From Stereocaulon alpinum (lineage: Eukaryota > Ascomycota > Lecanoromycetes > Lecanorales > Stereocaulaceae): 64,000 nucleotides of DNA. The notes under the pieces are model-generated. The model had not been told where the DNA came from, ran no database searches, and saw nothing but the letters and a program-made list of their open reading frames with translations. Made by a program: the position numbers and the translations under genes. Below, piece by piece: positions 11,164 through 23,772 of this stretch (its first letter is position 1; every line of letters starts with the position of its first letter). Where the stretch lies: assembly GCA_018257865.1 (NCBI GenBank), contig JAEUBA010000117.1:1-64000 (forward strand), read 5' to 3'.

Positions 11164-12869
11164 AAGTGATTAAGAAGCTTGGTGTGTTGGACAGGTCACC
11201 AAATCGTAGTGTCTGCTGCCTAATAACGTATGGACCAATTGGCCATTGCGCGTACGTTCATATCATGACGCCCGCCTGTCCGCCTGCGTATGGTTCGATG
11301 GTTGTAGTTGGAGGTGAATGTCGAAGGGTGTTTGGTGTGGACGACACAAGCACTTGTAGTATTCACATGTAGTAGCTATGAGTGCCCTCCAACTCAGGAT
11401 GCTCCTCTGAGCGGATTGCGTGTCGTATCTCATATCATTGTTCAGGTAGAGGAGGCTTGAGGGGCGATGGTAAGGGAGAGGGCGATGGATGCAATTGAAC
11501 GGGGTGGACAAGCCTGTTAACACTGTAGTTCCTCAGAGTGTCAGGATATCATCCCATAGTTCAGCTCCAGAGAGAAGGTTACCTTTCAGACTCCTCCTGC
11601 GAGTAACGTTCATATACCATCAATCGTTATTTCCGGGTCACACAAGTTCATCTCTATGCCGCGAGAGCAACGAGAATGGTGACAACGTTCGACATTCAGA
11701 GCTGTGTGCCACTAGAGTACACAAATTCCCTCGGGATACGCTACTATTTGCGCTGACATGCTCAATAACAATGAACGGTGATATTGGGTTAGTCAAAGAC
11801 TGAGGTGTTGAAAACGTGTTGATGGAACTTGTGCTTCACGAGAAATGCTTTTGATAGAGTTGCCACGGAACTCCCTACCATGGTCTTGACCCTTCTTGGC
11901 CTTACACCTCCTTGTAAATGTCTACTCTCTATATAGAGTACTTCCTCAATTGTACTATGGCTTTCTTTGTAGTCTGAGCAAGACTTGGCATATAAATTTA
12001 GAACTACAATAGCGGAATCGTAATATTTATCTGTATTCTTGTGCTTCACATGAAAATGTTCTTGTGCCTACACAAGAACAACCCCTTACCTTTACAACAA
12101 ACTTGTGCGCACAAAGTAGACAATTATTTGATAATGTTCAATAGCGTCGTGTTATGCTTACGACGTTGTAAGACGTCAATCTATAGTTGTAATATCGAGG
12201 TCGCGAAAATCGCATAGGTTAGGCTCTTTCATCTATTATAGAAGTACCTAATACTACATCTATTATAATTCTGCTGCAAAATTCTGTGACTCGCCGTAGC
12301 TATTGCTATTCAGCTCTAAGATAAAGACTGACTCCTTGTATGTGTTGTTCCACAAATATAAGCAAGTCAGCGACCGTTACCGTTTCGTATTAATCAAGCA
12401 GCTGGACACCCACAGAGCTAGGAATGAAGGAACAAGCATGACGAGCAAATACAACTTTGATCCCATTATCATCAACATCCTTATACCAGCGATTGAAACG
12501 TCCTACCACTTACGCCATATACGAGCGATTGTGGGAAATAACGAGTAGGAACTACAGCGACATATCTTTAGGTATAGGTATAGACTATGAACTACCAAAG
12601 CGACAAGTGCTAAGAAAACGTCTTTGTCGAAACCTATACTAAAATTCAAAAGCTGGGGCTGCCTAGTCACTAATAGAGGCTGGCAAGGAGAAGTTGGAGT
12701 CAAGTTCGAAATAGACAAGAGGGCAGCACAACAAAGGTTAATCTAGCGGGTATACGAACCTTTATGAAGCTCCTCAAGATGTGCCTGCCATCCAGAATAT
12801 AAAGAATCGCGAGGAAGCCCGTCATCAAACGTCAGATATTCTCAGATGCACTAAACAAGCCTACTCAAA
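11164..12869. other. Intergenic, 1.7 kb, nothing firmly recognised
   Basis: No domain is visible on either strand. Between about 11815 and 12120 the word CTTGTGCTTCAC and related CTTGTG/CACAAG words recur in both orientations, with no clear element boundaries. Reading frames here are short and broken and may include the decayed 5' part of the pseudogene that follows. Confidence 0.4.
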
Positions 12870-14204
12870 ATGAGTTACCCCAACCGTTAGATCGCCTACA
12901 ATTGAAACGCTTCCTGCGAAACCTATCATAACCCTATAAGATCACTACAAGTACCTAAACCACTCCAACCGCTATCAAAGAAAACTCCTCGGTGATTACT
13001 ATGTCCAATACTTTCTAAAACCTCAGTAACAACTACACCAGTCAGACCTTACTACTAAGCTCAACCACATTCTACACCTTGCTATCACTTACCACCAAGC
13101 TTATCAACCTTCTACACCTCGCCATCGCTTACCCCTAAGATTAAGGAAGTCGAAGGACTCATCAACGGAGAACCCTACATACTCTTCCCACTTTGCAAAC
13201 TTCAGGAGCTGATCGCGTAGAAGGCGGCTCTAACAACGTATGTGGTGCATTTGGAGAACGCTCGGGCTGCATTGGTTGATATGCGTAGTATTAGGGAACA
13301 GAGCAGGATGATTTTGCGCTGGGAGCACGCGTGATAAAGCTAGAACAAGCAAGGATCTGGCTTGTAGAGGACTACGGAGTCGCAATTGCTACTAGGATAG
13401 GTAATTAACAGGCTTGAACAAGGATAGAAGGATTCAAGGGCAGAGGTAAGTGATATCCAAACTAGAATTAGCGAAAAGAGCACAAAGAGAGTCGCAACGC
13501 TTGTAAAGCAAAATAAGTCCAAATCACGTGGCTTTAGAAGCAGTTATAAGTGTAGGTAGAACTCTCTACGCCGACTACAGCAGTCACTCGACACACTGAC
13601 ATAAATATTTAACCTACAGAATGTATAGTCGCGTCACCTTAGGGAAGTGCTTAAGGATAAGATTACAGTTAGACAAAGGGATAAAGCTGCCCTAGAAACG
13701 CTACAACAAGCCGAGAAAGCTGGATCGAATACCGGCATGAACGACCTGAGGAAGTCATACGATGACATCCGCAACCAGAGCGCCTCGCTAATCCATAACT
13801 TTGACGCCGGCCGCGTCGAAGTCATGTCCAACGTACTCACCCTCCAAGCCGCTATCACCTCCTTTCAAGATATCACCGCAACAGCTGCAACTCATATAAA
13901 TCTATCGCAACCCAGTAGTACTACCATCGCTGACGCCCACACAGCACTGTAGGTAGAGATGCAGCATTTGTCAGGTCTAGTCAAACAAGAGCGGAAAGCG
14001 AGGACGAGAAATAGAAAGGACATTGTACATCTAAAAAGTATGCTGTCAGATTGGATGGAGATGACAAAGCCGAGAGAAGCCTGCAGCGAAGGTACCGTGG
14101 CGGCGGTAGATACGGCGTACAACGATAATACTGTAGTCTCCACTTCTTCCTCCTTGATAAATGCAGTTGATCATGCCATAGCGAAGGCGGCGAGGACGAT
14201 TTAG
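12870..14204 (+). pseudogene. Decayed coiled-coil protein gene
   Basis: The clearest part is one frame from about 13620 to 14204 that reads as a helical, Ala/Gln/Lys/Asp-rich protein (KITVRQRDKAALETLQQAEK, then VEMQHLSGLVKQERKARTRN). It is interrupted only by a TAG at 13950-13952 between HTAL and VEMQ, consistent with CAG (Gln) changed to TAG. Upstream, pieces such as LENARAALVDMRSIREQSR (about 13250-13310) in a related frame extend the same kind of protein, with more TAG/TAA stops; an ATG with MSYPNR-stop lies at 12870. The function is unknown. The start is uncertain, and part of the upstream sequence could be noncoding. Confidence 0.5.
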
Positions 14205-15738
14205 GCAGTGGAGGAGGGAGAGGGTACCGGTTTTTAATTGACAGCTACTCTTAGACCAGTAAGATACCACTAGTAACACTTCCTTTCCCTATTAACAGCA
14301 ACCTTATCACCAATTGGTGCCGCTTGTAGTTTTGATGGAGCGCGATCATGACATTGATTGAGGACCTGTTACATCATACCTCCAATGATGTTCATCAAGC
14401 CCATTATCATAACAAGAAACAGCCATATGCCATTAGCCCGACTCTTTATTGCATCTGACGTCCGCCCGTAGGCTGCTGGCTTCCACTTTGGATGACCGAC
14501 GGACGCAAACATGAGAGTTGGCTCTGCGCATAGCCCAAGGTGGAGTTGTGGTCCGTGGTATGATTAAGAAACATGACTGAGATGAGTGGTGTCACCGACG
14601 TCATCAGAGTATTGTAAGCGGTCAAGTTGGTGGGGGAGTATATTGATCCTCCCCACGAGTGGGATGGGTGTGAAGCATTCTGGTGCACACAAGTTTGGGG
14701 TGCCAACTGGGGTGAAGCAAAGGCTGCTAACTGGTGGGGGAGCGACCCGTGCTAAGCCTAGAAACCCTGGCTGGTTCATCTTAGCCTTAGTGTCGCCACA
14801 ACCGTTGGCAGAGTGCAGGACTAAGCCTACCTTAGCTATTCTATTGGTTGGCAAAGTAGGGGCCACCTGCGGGCGCCTAACACTAATCAAAAGCTGTGGT
14901 ACCTCCTAGCAACATAGGGTTGGTTCTAGGGGTATGTTTAGTAGGGCTGAACAGCGCCACTTTGCCAACGATCTTGGCGACACCTAGCCTGCCTCGCCTG
15001 CGTCATATACCAACTCCCCCAACACTCTTTCACTTGCGATTTGCCAAGATCTCGAAACCAATGAAACATTTTACTGTGGGCTCTGGTAGCTATGGTGTGA
15101 CCTCAGTCATCCTCATTCCATTGCCTTCTACAAGACTGCGGGTTCACACGCAGCAGCTCATCGATACACATTCCGACCAAGAATCGATGCTCCAAATTCT
15201 ATCAGTTTCTGCTTCCCCCACAGATTATCATGACTTCGAGCAAGATTTTGTTGTGCAGGTATGCTATAGGCATTTCGCTCGTGTCTCTTCCAGGTTGGAA
15301 GGAATGTGAACCTTAACCTGGCTTGAAACAACCACGTTGGATGTACCATCCTCCTGCGGCGTTGCCACCCTCAAATCTCGTCGAAGGATCCACTGGCAAG
15401 ATGATTCAAGACGTTGACCTGCCTTCAACAGTATAAAGTCCATGTCAATTTCCGTTGTTCAACGCTCTTCATATTCTCGAGCAATCACTTGTAACTCCTC
15501 AAAAATTCAAAGCAATCTCCATCGACAGAGTTACCAAAGTTCGCTTATTGCTAAAAAGAAAGCATCATATTCACATGCAATTCTCTCGCCTCGCTGCTTC
15601 TACCTGCCACTTGCCTTATTCAACCATCATATTCCATTGTCTCTATGCCAGTGGTCATTCCTTAGAGTTGCACTGGCCTCTCTGCCTAACTAGGCATTCT
15701 TGTCATTTTCGTCGGTCTTTCTCAATTTCGCGTTCAGC
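14205..15738. other. Intergenic with overlapping open frames of unknown meaning
   Basis: Frames of about 107-108 codons are open on both strands across 14564-14909, and a 137-codon plus frame spans 14896-15309. None shows a recognisable domain. The plus frame reads VKQRLLTGGGATRAKPRNPG, a Gly/Arg-rich string that could come from an old repeat. The segment just upstream of 15739 is the likely promoter region of the secreted-protein gene and has a TATAAAG at about 15432. Confidence 0.35.
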
Positions 15739-18700
15739 ATGGGCCGGTTTGCTTTAGCAATTTCTCTATTATTAAGTACCATTTCCTTTGTTCGCGGGCA
15801 AGCTCCAAGTGCTGGCGCTTGTGGGCCGACGAGCGTCCCAAATGTTCCAGGTGAGTCTTCGTCGTTGCGGCTTTTAGGCAAAGGACATTTTTGCTGAACA
15901 ACATTTGTCTCAGGATGCTGGGGTCTAGGTGTAAGTGATGTTGATATGGTGCTCAAGAAATCAATACTGACGTGGAGCAGGGTTGTGCATATGTGATCGC
16001 CAGCGATTTGGGACCAGGTGCAGCTTGCAGGTATGACTATTGTAGTATGTTGCTATTGTCTCCTGTTCTCACGCAGTGTTAATCGTTATCATAGACTGTA
16101 ACGAGACACCGGTGCCCCTTCTTCCTGTGACGGTATCGGGTACAACAACAATTGGATGTGCCTCGTACACTACGCAACCATCTGTTAGTAATTGTCCCAC
16201 AGCAGCTCCAGTGATCCCAGCGCCGGGTGGTGGTGGTCCTCCTAGCCAGACACCGACCAGTGCGCCTTCGGTATCTATTTCGGTGCCCGGGTCTTCGGCA
16301 CCCCTGGCCTCGGGCGCAACTGTGGTTGTTGGCACCATTGCTGGTGGCTTAACGGAAACCGAGACTTTTGAGCCTACCACCTACACGCAGTTCGCTTCAG
16401 TCACAGCCACTATCACGACGACAAACGTTGACGCTCAAGGCAGCACAGTCGTCACAGCAGTTATAGGTCCGTCTGGCGTTGCTTGGACACCCTACGAACC
16501 TCCTTCCGGCGTTTCAAATCTTCAACCTCCATCTGATCCACCTGGGGCTTCCCCCAACTCACAGTCTTCGAACGTGCCGCTGCCCCCAGGAGGAACCATT
16601 CTAATAGCTACAATTGGCTCATCAATCCTTACAGAGACATTCACTCCTACTACACTTTCAGGCTTCTCCGCTCTGGCCTCAACGATCACCACAACCACTC
16701 CAGATGCTCAGGGCAGCCCTCTCACCGCTGTCGTTGGGCCGTCGGGCGTTGCTTGGGCACCTTTCAATTTACCTTCTGGACCTCCTGAAGTCCCGCCCCC
16801 GTCTATCCCTCCCAGTCAGCCATCATCTCCTGCCTCAAACATCCCATTGCCATCTGGAGCAACCGTGGTGACTGCTACCATTGGCTCATCGATCGTTACG
16901 GAAACATTTACTCCTACCATTGTCCCCGGCTATGCGTCGTTGGCGTCAACGATCACCACTTCGACTTTGAACGCTCAGAGTAGCCCTGTAACTTTCCTTA
17001 TTGGTCCTGGCGGTGTTGAGTGGACGCCATTCAATGTTCCATCCGGGTCCCCGGGAATACCGCCGCCCACAGTACTTCCTGTCGCCCCGAATGCGCCCTC
17101 GCTTACCCAAACAAGCTCGATACCACCTACAGTAACACCAGGCGCTTCACCGACAAGCTATGTTTCAGTAACAGACGCCTTCGCCAATACTGCCCAATCG
17201 CAGACCACGGTAATCGCGGGCGGCCTGACGATACCATACGCCATAGCTACCTTCCCTGACTTAGCCACAATTACAGCTGTAAGAACAGTAACGACGGCAG
17301 TTACCGAAACAAATACGGACGGTACCAAATTCACCATTCCCGCTGCGGTAATCATTGTTGGGCCTGGAGGGAGATGGTAAGAGTTCCTTCCATATAACAT
17401 ATGCTTTTTTGAGTTTGTGGTTGGACTAACATTTGTTGATAGGTGGAACGGTGGAACTGGTGGCTTTGGCATCAATCTTCCATCATGCATTTGGCCTTTC
17501 TGCCCGCCTGGAGGTGGTGGAGATATCGGTGGCGCAGGCTCTGGCGAGGATCCAAATGATCCGGATACTCCAGGAAGCCCGGAGAAGCCCAGTAATCCTG
17601 ATGATCCCAATGACAATGAGAGTAACACTACCGCGCAAAAGTCACAGGCGACACAATCTACGCAGCAGACATCGAGCACGCAGGCATCAAGCACGCAGGT
17701 ATCGAGCAGTGCTTCGTCATCTTGCGGATCAATGACCATTGCTTCGGATTGCTCTGTCATCTGCTCCACCCCAACTGGCTTGTCAACCTTGAATTGCGCA
17801 ACAGACTGCTACTCTACAGTCACTGGATGTAGCGCCACAGGTGTTACCATAAGTACAATCGAGAGCGGAGGGGCCTGTCCACTGCCAACCGGCTGGGCTA
17901 GGGTGGTTGGCAGTGGTGACGACTTTCCAATATACGAACCACTGGGCTCGGCTGGTATAGCAGCTCCCGGAGGCCTTACTGCTGGCTCAGGCTCTACAGC
18001 GCCTGCAAGCAACACTGCATCAGTAACTAGTGGCGGATCTAACACAGCTACCACACTTCCCGGCTCCACCACAACTACATTATCTTCCGATTCCGGCGCA
18101 TCGAGCCCATCTATGGGCGGCACGTCATCTACGGCCATTCCTACATGTATGGCAGACGGTGCTCCGTGGTACAGTCCGACGAGTTGGTGCGACTGCGGAC
18201 CAAGCTCTAGTTATCCAACTCTATCTTCAACGGCTGGCGCCACCTCAGCGAATTGTGCCTATAGTTCACTGCCTGCATCGACGCTCCAGCCCGTCAGCAC
18301 CGGCACAGCACCAACTAATATACCTGGTCAAAATGGTGTGCCGGGTTGTGCTACTATGGTCTCAGTTCCTGGAACATCAGCATACTGTAATTGCGGCGGA
18401 ACACCGGCGCCCACGCTTGAACCTACTTCCGCAAGACTGATGAACTGTGACTACACCATTCAACCAACCAGCAGCTACAACCCAGCAATTCCGCCACCAG
18501 CGTCAAGTACACCATCTCCGCCACCACCTCCACCGTACGAGACAGGAACGTGTCATTTACATTTATGGCAAGGTCTTGGTCAGATATATACTAATCCCGA
18601 AGTGGTCCTTGACGTCAATATCACCGATTCAACTGGCAAAGTTCTTGGCTATAACTCCAGCTCGATTGATTGGGGTCAGCCCCTGACGTGTGATGGGTTG

Positions 18701-20001
18701 CTCCCCGATGTGTTGTCTGCAACACCACAAACGGGTGTAAGCAATTCTCGACGCTCAGCTTCAAGGACTATCAATAAGAGGCTCGTCGCACCACCCATAC
18801 AAGATCGACCTCTATACGAGAAAGGGCCGGTAGACTTTGTGTATGGTACGCAGACTTGGGATACTTCTTCTGCTCAGTGCACTGTTGGTGGATGGGACAA
18901 TGGCGATGCCAATGATTTCTTTGGCGCTCTGATATTTGGCGATCACCCTCTACCGGTAAGTCAAATATCGTTGCTGGCAATATACTCCCATTGCTTGAAT
19001 ACTAATGTTTGTCAATCTCTCAGAATCGCCAAATGGACTGCACATTCGATTGTCCCGGTCCGGGAAAGCCTCAAAAGCGAGAAGTTGCCGTTCCATTCGG
19101 TCATTCTCCGGGAATAGAAGAAGACCCTACGCGGAACATATTCGCCCGAGATCCTTCTGCAACAACCGATGATAGTCCCACGGCGATTGAGGAACACTTA
19201 TTCGACGTGCGTGCCTTAACCGACCGCGGTGCAGCATGGCAAAAATACGCTCCAAGCGGCGCCAAGTATTACGCAGCATGGCAAGCCAAGACCGGAGACG
19301 ACGCAGTCTACCCATGCAACTTCGAAGACGATTTTGATATGAACCAAGGCTCGCCCCAACTCGTCAGCCCTGTTAGATCTGTCCAGGATATCCTCTCCAG
19401 CCTCGGCATCGGCATCGGCAAAGAATACTACGCCATCGCAATTAGCGGCCCCAAAAACGCAGCAGGTGGCCCCATTGCCGACTTCACAAACACCATCTCC
19501 GCCACCCAGGGCGTCTTCCTCGCAAACGCCAACAACAGAGGCGCCTTACCCTCCGACCCCACTGACCCCAACTATAATTCTGCCTTCCCCAACGGCCGAC
19601 AACCCGTTCCCTGGCAATTCTCCTCCGTCGCCTGGTGGATGTGGGTGAAGTCCTGCCTCACCGCCAACCCCTCCTGGGTCACCAACCCCTCCCTCGCCGA
19701 CTACTCCGGCATCAAATATTTCTTCCGACGCGAGATCGATAATACCGACACGAGATCCATCCTCCATGAGGCGTTTACGGGGAAGGATATTACGAAAACG
19801 TTGACGTGGACGCCGGAGAATACGGACCAGGATACTAATGCTTTTTGGGCGCTATTGGGGAGCCCGAATGGGAATGGGATGATTTATTTTTTGACGGATA
19901 ATAAGGTGGCGTTGAAGGGGAAGGGGATTGTGAGTATTAGTGCGACTACGATTGATACTGGTACAGGGGCGTATTATACTATGTGGGCTACTTTTGGTTA
20001 A
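15739..20001 (+). CDS. Large secreted/cell-surface repeat protein
   Basis: ATG at 15739 opens a signal peptide (MGRFALAISLLLSTISFVRG, cleavage before QAPSAG). Small 5' exons follow: exon 1 ends at 15850 (intron 15851-15913), exon 2 at about 15930 (intron to 15980), exon 3 near 16017-16030, and the main exon starts at 16077 or 16095; the last 5' join is not resolved. Later introns are clear: 17377-17442 (GTAAGA, ACTAAC, TAG) and 18956-19023 (GTAAGT...CAG). Total about 1320 residues. Domains in order: a small Cys-containing N-terminus (GCWGLGGCAYVIASD), three Ser/Thr/Pro-rich repeats of about 90 residues, an acidic Pro-rich linker (GEDPNDPDTPGSPEKP), a Ser/Thr stretch, two related Cys modules (SWCDCG...NC and AYCNCG...NC), and a long globular C-terminus with DFVYGTQTWD and AWQKYAPSGAKYYAAWQ. 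The architecture suggests a glycosylated wall or extracellular protein. I do not recognise the C-terminal domain. Confidence 0.78.
16290..17050 (+). repeat. Three approx. 270-bp coding repeats in the secreted protein
   Basis: Each unit carries the pattern G-A-T-x-V-x-x-T-I-G-S-S-I-x-T-E-T-F-x-P-T, then ASTITTxTxDAQGSP, then a GPSGVAWxPF block and a Pro-rich spacer. Units begin near 16295, 16573 and 16840. The third has lost the exact GPSGVAW wording (GPGGVEW). The units are diverged at DNA level, so they are old duplications rather than a recent slippage array. Confidence 0.75.
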
Positions 20002-20749
20002 ATGGGAGGAGTGGGTGATGAATGGGTTTGTATTGGGGGAAGAAGGATTTGGTAGCACTTTAGTGCGCATGGAGCAGTTGTGAGGTGAAGAGCTTTTGTG
20101 GATATTTGTAAACGTATATGCTTCAGCACATTATAACACCAATTCGAAAATACACCCAAAAGCTTCAGCCAATAGTGTCGAACCGAAATTGAGCTCTTGC
20201 TTCCGGGTTCTTCGTCTTACTCCGTATACCGTCAGTTGTACTGATTTTCTAACATCACATCGGCCAAGCCTGTATTGTAAAAAGGGTTGCAATGCCTCCG
20301 TAAGCTTCAATTTTGGGTCTGAGCTTCCAATAGCCTTTGCGTACTAGCATCGCTCAGATAACGAATAACAAGCCATAGCAGTCAAGCCTTCAAAGCCGAC
20401 TCCCCGGCCGGTATTTACTGGTCTGTGATGCTTTAGTCTTGCTATTGAATGCCGCTAAACGTGACTATGTCGGTAAATATCTGGCCGTGTAACCCTGAGC
20501 GTTGCCACGGTGCTCTTTCCTGTATCTATTATGGTGCACTGCGTCGTGGTTCAGCCTTATAGAAGTGAAATAGGCCACGGGTACCTTGATCCCTCCTGGT
20601 GCTCTTAATGTGGTCGGCTCGCGAACAGCCCAGGAGTGGGACCGGATCATTTATGCCGTAGAATCAGACGTAGAAGCCAAGGGATCTCCATTGGAAGATC
20701 GCAAGAGTTTTGTTCGCAAGAGTTTTCTGCATCCTGAATGGCTCTATTC
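20002..20749. other. Intergenic, nothing recognised
   Basis: Sequence between the secreted-protein gene and the convergent minus-strand gene. No coding frame of note, repeat or RNA gene was seen. Confidence 0.4.
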
Positions 20750-21556
20750 CTACTCTGCTTCACCAAGAAGCTCTTCCAACATCTCATTATATTCCGCCCG
20801 TTTCTGTGCCCTCCATGGATCCTGAGAGACAACCATTCGCATTGCGCGTTTCAACGGGCAACGAAACACACATGCATCGTCTAATCCACCTGCATCACCG
20901 CTATCGTATGCCTGTATTTCCCCACCCTGACCGCAGTTGTACTTTCTTGCAACGTCCTCATTCTTCCACACAAGCAGGACACCGTGCTCTTGCCACCCTG
21001 CATCAATTACAATACAGACATCGAACATCGTCTCGCGTAGCTTAAAGGCTCCGACTCGCCGGGTCTCCTCCTTAGGTGGGACCGCGTGCGGGATAGCGGG
21101 TTCCAAATCTTCAATCTCTGGCACTAGACTGCTCAACTTCTCACATAGTGCCGCATGGAAACGTACGATCTGCACCAAATGAGTAGAGGGGGGTATGAAG
21201 CGCATGAATTTTCCAAAGAAATTGCCGTCCGACACGTCTTTGTCTTCTGCCCGATGTGGGTACCATTCCCGATACACCTTTTCTAGTAGTGCCCAATGGT
21301 CAATGGCTGTCAAGCCGGCGTTCCCGTATATTACGCAGTCTTTCCAACAGAAGTCACGGCAATCTTTTGGGCGAAGGTAAGAGACTTGATAGGTGATTTG
21401 GGACTGAAGATCGGGGTAGATGTAGAGCGGTATGGTGAAGGCTTTGCGGAGAGGTTCGTAGTGGGCTTCTTCAGCACAGCCACGGAGGTGGGACGGGTTG
21501 TTCCATCTTGGGTCATCTTTCCAACGTGGATCGGGCGGCCAGACTGTGCGAGGCAT
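20750..21556 (-). CDS. Hypothetical protein, single exon, 268 aa
   Basis: The open frame is uninterrupted from the ATG at 21556 (MPRTVWPPDPRW) to the stop at 20750. Five codons upstream of this ATG are also open but contain no other ATG. The N-terminus has a duplicated DPRWxxDPRW word. The middle contains Cys/Trp-rich DCRDFCWKDCVIYG and a HWALLEKVYREWYP helix; the C-terminus has VVSQDPWRAQKRAEYNEMLE, an amphipathic helix rich in Glu/Arg. There is no signal peptide or membrane segment. I do not recognise a family. Absence of stops over 800 bp in a neighbourhood full of decayed genes argues it is real. It is convergent with the upstream secreted-protein gene. Confidence 0.65.
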   Translation of the reverse strand: MPRTVWPPDPRWKDDPRWNNPSHLRGCAEEAHYEPLRKAFTIPLYIYPDLQSQITYQVSYLRPKDCRDFCWKDCVIYGNAGLTAIDHWALLEKVYREWYPHRAEDKDVSDGNFFGKFMRFIPPSTHLVQIVRFHAALCEKLSSLVPEIEDLEPAIPHAVPPKEETRRVGAFKLRETMFDVCIVIDAGWQEHGVLLVWKNEDVARKYNCGQGGEIQAYDSGDAGGLDDACVFRCPLKRAMRMVVSQDPWRAQKRAEYNEMLEELLGEAE

Positions 21557-22259
21557 AATGAGAGGATACAAGCAGAGGGTTCACGCTTTGTAACGCTGTA
21601 GTAGCTTGTTAGGGAGTTGACCGGCAGTAAGTCACACCCTCCGGGAGCTAAGCCCTATATGGCTGTGTATGCTGCTGAGGAAGTCTGGTCATAATTTTCC
21701 AGGCGGGCTCGCCTAGTATTGCAGGCCTCATCCACCATAGATTTCACCAATATGGATAGTTCGAACCCCCACAGAGTCTCCAAGGCACATGCCAAGACTC
21801 TGAGATTAGCCCCGGAAGTTACGCTTCCGGCGCACATTTCAATGCCTGCATAAGGGCTCATGCAAGCGGACTCCTCTAACCCGCCTTGCAGTATGCTAAA
21901 TTCGTTTTATCGCAGACAATGTCATGTTACTATTTGGACACCTCGCCAACCTAGACGGTGCTGCAGTGGATTTGGTGGGCATTCGCTGCATGACACCTCG
22001 TACTATCACCCGTTCCAACACATTCCCGTCAAAGTATCAATTTACGCTTCCCTTGAGTTGATATTCTAACGCGCCCCTACCCAGTAACTAACTGAAAGAT
22101 CGTGACCACGCCCAACTGTGGATAGAAGCAAGCAAATGAAGAAGTCTGATGATAGACCAGCGCGATTCCAGTCAACCCCTAATCAGGTCTTGAACACGGT
22201 GAGCCGATTGGTAAGAATCCATGCACATGGTTGGGCCAAAGCTGACTCCTAGATACCTA
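21557..22259. other. Intergenic, nothing recognised
   Basis: About 700 bp of balanced composition with no supported gene on either strand. Confidence 0.4.
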
Positions 22260-23772
22260 TCATCCTGCATGATGTCCGCTGCTGATCTTCTCATAATTCT
22301 CCCTGACAGTGAAATTTCTAGGCTCTTCCACAGTTGACACACCATAGTGAATAGTCTTTAATATTTCTTGGGTAGATGCATCATCTCCATCGGATCGTCT
22401 CTCTCTATCAAAAGGATGACGGAATTGATTCGCATCATCCAGCTCGTGGTATCTATGGCCTGGCCGAAGAATGTCTCCTGGCTTCAAGATGTCGTCTGCC
22501 TTTGACTGCTTGGACCCGTGCCCGCTCGTAGAAAGCTTACTGCGATTCCGATTGGTGAACATTCTTAAGCGGAGTGAATTGTACGTGGAGAATTTGAATA
22601 TTGGGCTTTTGGCAAAGAATTGGGGCATTGCTGACATAGAGACAGTAATGATCCCCACGTTCAATTCGATGCTCCTGAATTGGGATAAGAGTTGTCAATG
22701 ACATATCATAATAATGGAAGTGCTTACGTTAACTCAGTGGTAAGTGCCGCATTATCTACAGCGTCTTCGTCGTGCAGGCGGACGCTGGCGAAGACCAACC
22801 GAGCTAAACTCACCAAAGATGCACTTTGATGAATCTAAGCCACGACTCCAAGCCAAAGGGATCAGGAAGACTCACATAAGTCCGGTCATGAATATGGCAA
22901 GTATGCCCACTTTCCGTCGACATTTCAGCTGAAGCTTCAAGACTTCGGGAATTGGTAAAGCGAGAAGGTACAAATCTGTCACGACGTTGACAACTCCAGA
23001 GATGACTAGGAGGTCAGTGCTATGGGCGCAGAGTAGGCGTTTTCCGCTTTGAATATCTTCACAGATGATCACAGTCCCGACCTGAGTACCGAAAAACGCC
23101 AGGTAGAACAGTGAGCAGAAGATAATACCAGAGTAGACCATGAGTTTAAAATTCCTTTGCGCGCCGAAAAGTCGTAGGTAGAGCAATGAGATTGACAATT
23201 TGAGTAGAAGGATGACGATAGGATATATCACCATTAAGGAGCTGATTACCTGTATCGGAGAATTAGCCTGAGAGACTATAGGCTGCAACGGATGACTCTG
23301 GAGCCTACCCGCAAGTGAGAGGGCAATAGCGTGATAGCACGTATGTCCCATAAGTGCCTTCCATATCCATAACGAATATCTGAAGGCGTAAGTATGCTGC
23401 CTTGGCAGGAAATGCTGATGAGACCCACCCCACAGCATCATGATAGAATACACAAGGGATCCAAGCTGTCAACGTTTTCTTTAGAAACACTATTGCTCGA
23501 TACATTGAGAACTTACCGCGGCCATAACGCAGGTATCTGTGGATTTCAGCATGTTGGTTCCGAGAAGACCACAGAAAGCACGTACAGTCATCCCAGCCTA
23601 AAGCGTGCATTATATGGCCTCTGGAATAAAGTCTGATAGCAACCACCATCAACATCAAGGGAAGAAATACAGCATTGATTACGATAAGACTCGTTTTCAG
23701 AGTTTTCGGATCTTCGAAATTGGATTGCTGCCCTTTAGGAGGAGGCGCAGCTGGATAGTTTGCGGGATCCAT
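22260..23772 (-). pseudogene. Rhodopsin-domain (PTH11-like) membrane protein, one frame break
   Basis: Exons 23772-23517, 23465-22876, 22794-22728 and 22674-22260 with introns of 51, 81 and 53 nt join in frame from exon 2 on. The protein has the features of the fungal integral-membrane rhodopsin domain: an N-terminal membrane helix (TSLIVINAVFLPLMLMVVAI), GWDD, then YPIVILLLKLSISLLYLRLF, the second-last helices VVTDLYLLALPIPEV, and ELNVGIITVSMSAMPQFF, followed by a charged cytoplasmic tail. It needs one 1-nt frame change around 23590-23605, between GWDDCT and AFCGLLGTN, before the first intron; otherwise splice phases are consistent. An assembly error or an unseen splice could explain this. 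The ATG at 23772 (MDPANYP) is chosen as first Met. Such proteins are candidate surface receptors or integral membrane proteins of unknown ligand. Confidence 0.7.

Noticed and set aside
14564..14909. Two overlapping open frames of about 107 codons on opposite strands
   Set aside because: Neither has a domain or convincing start; kept only as part of an unassigned interval.
21750..21790. GTTCGAAC resembling a tRNA T-loop
   Set aside because: The flanks do not form a T stem and no acceptor or anticodon arm can be drawn.
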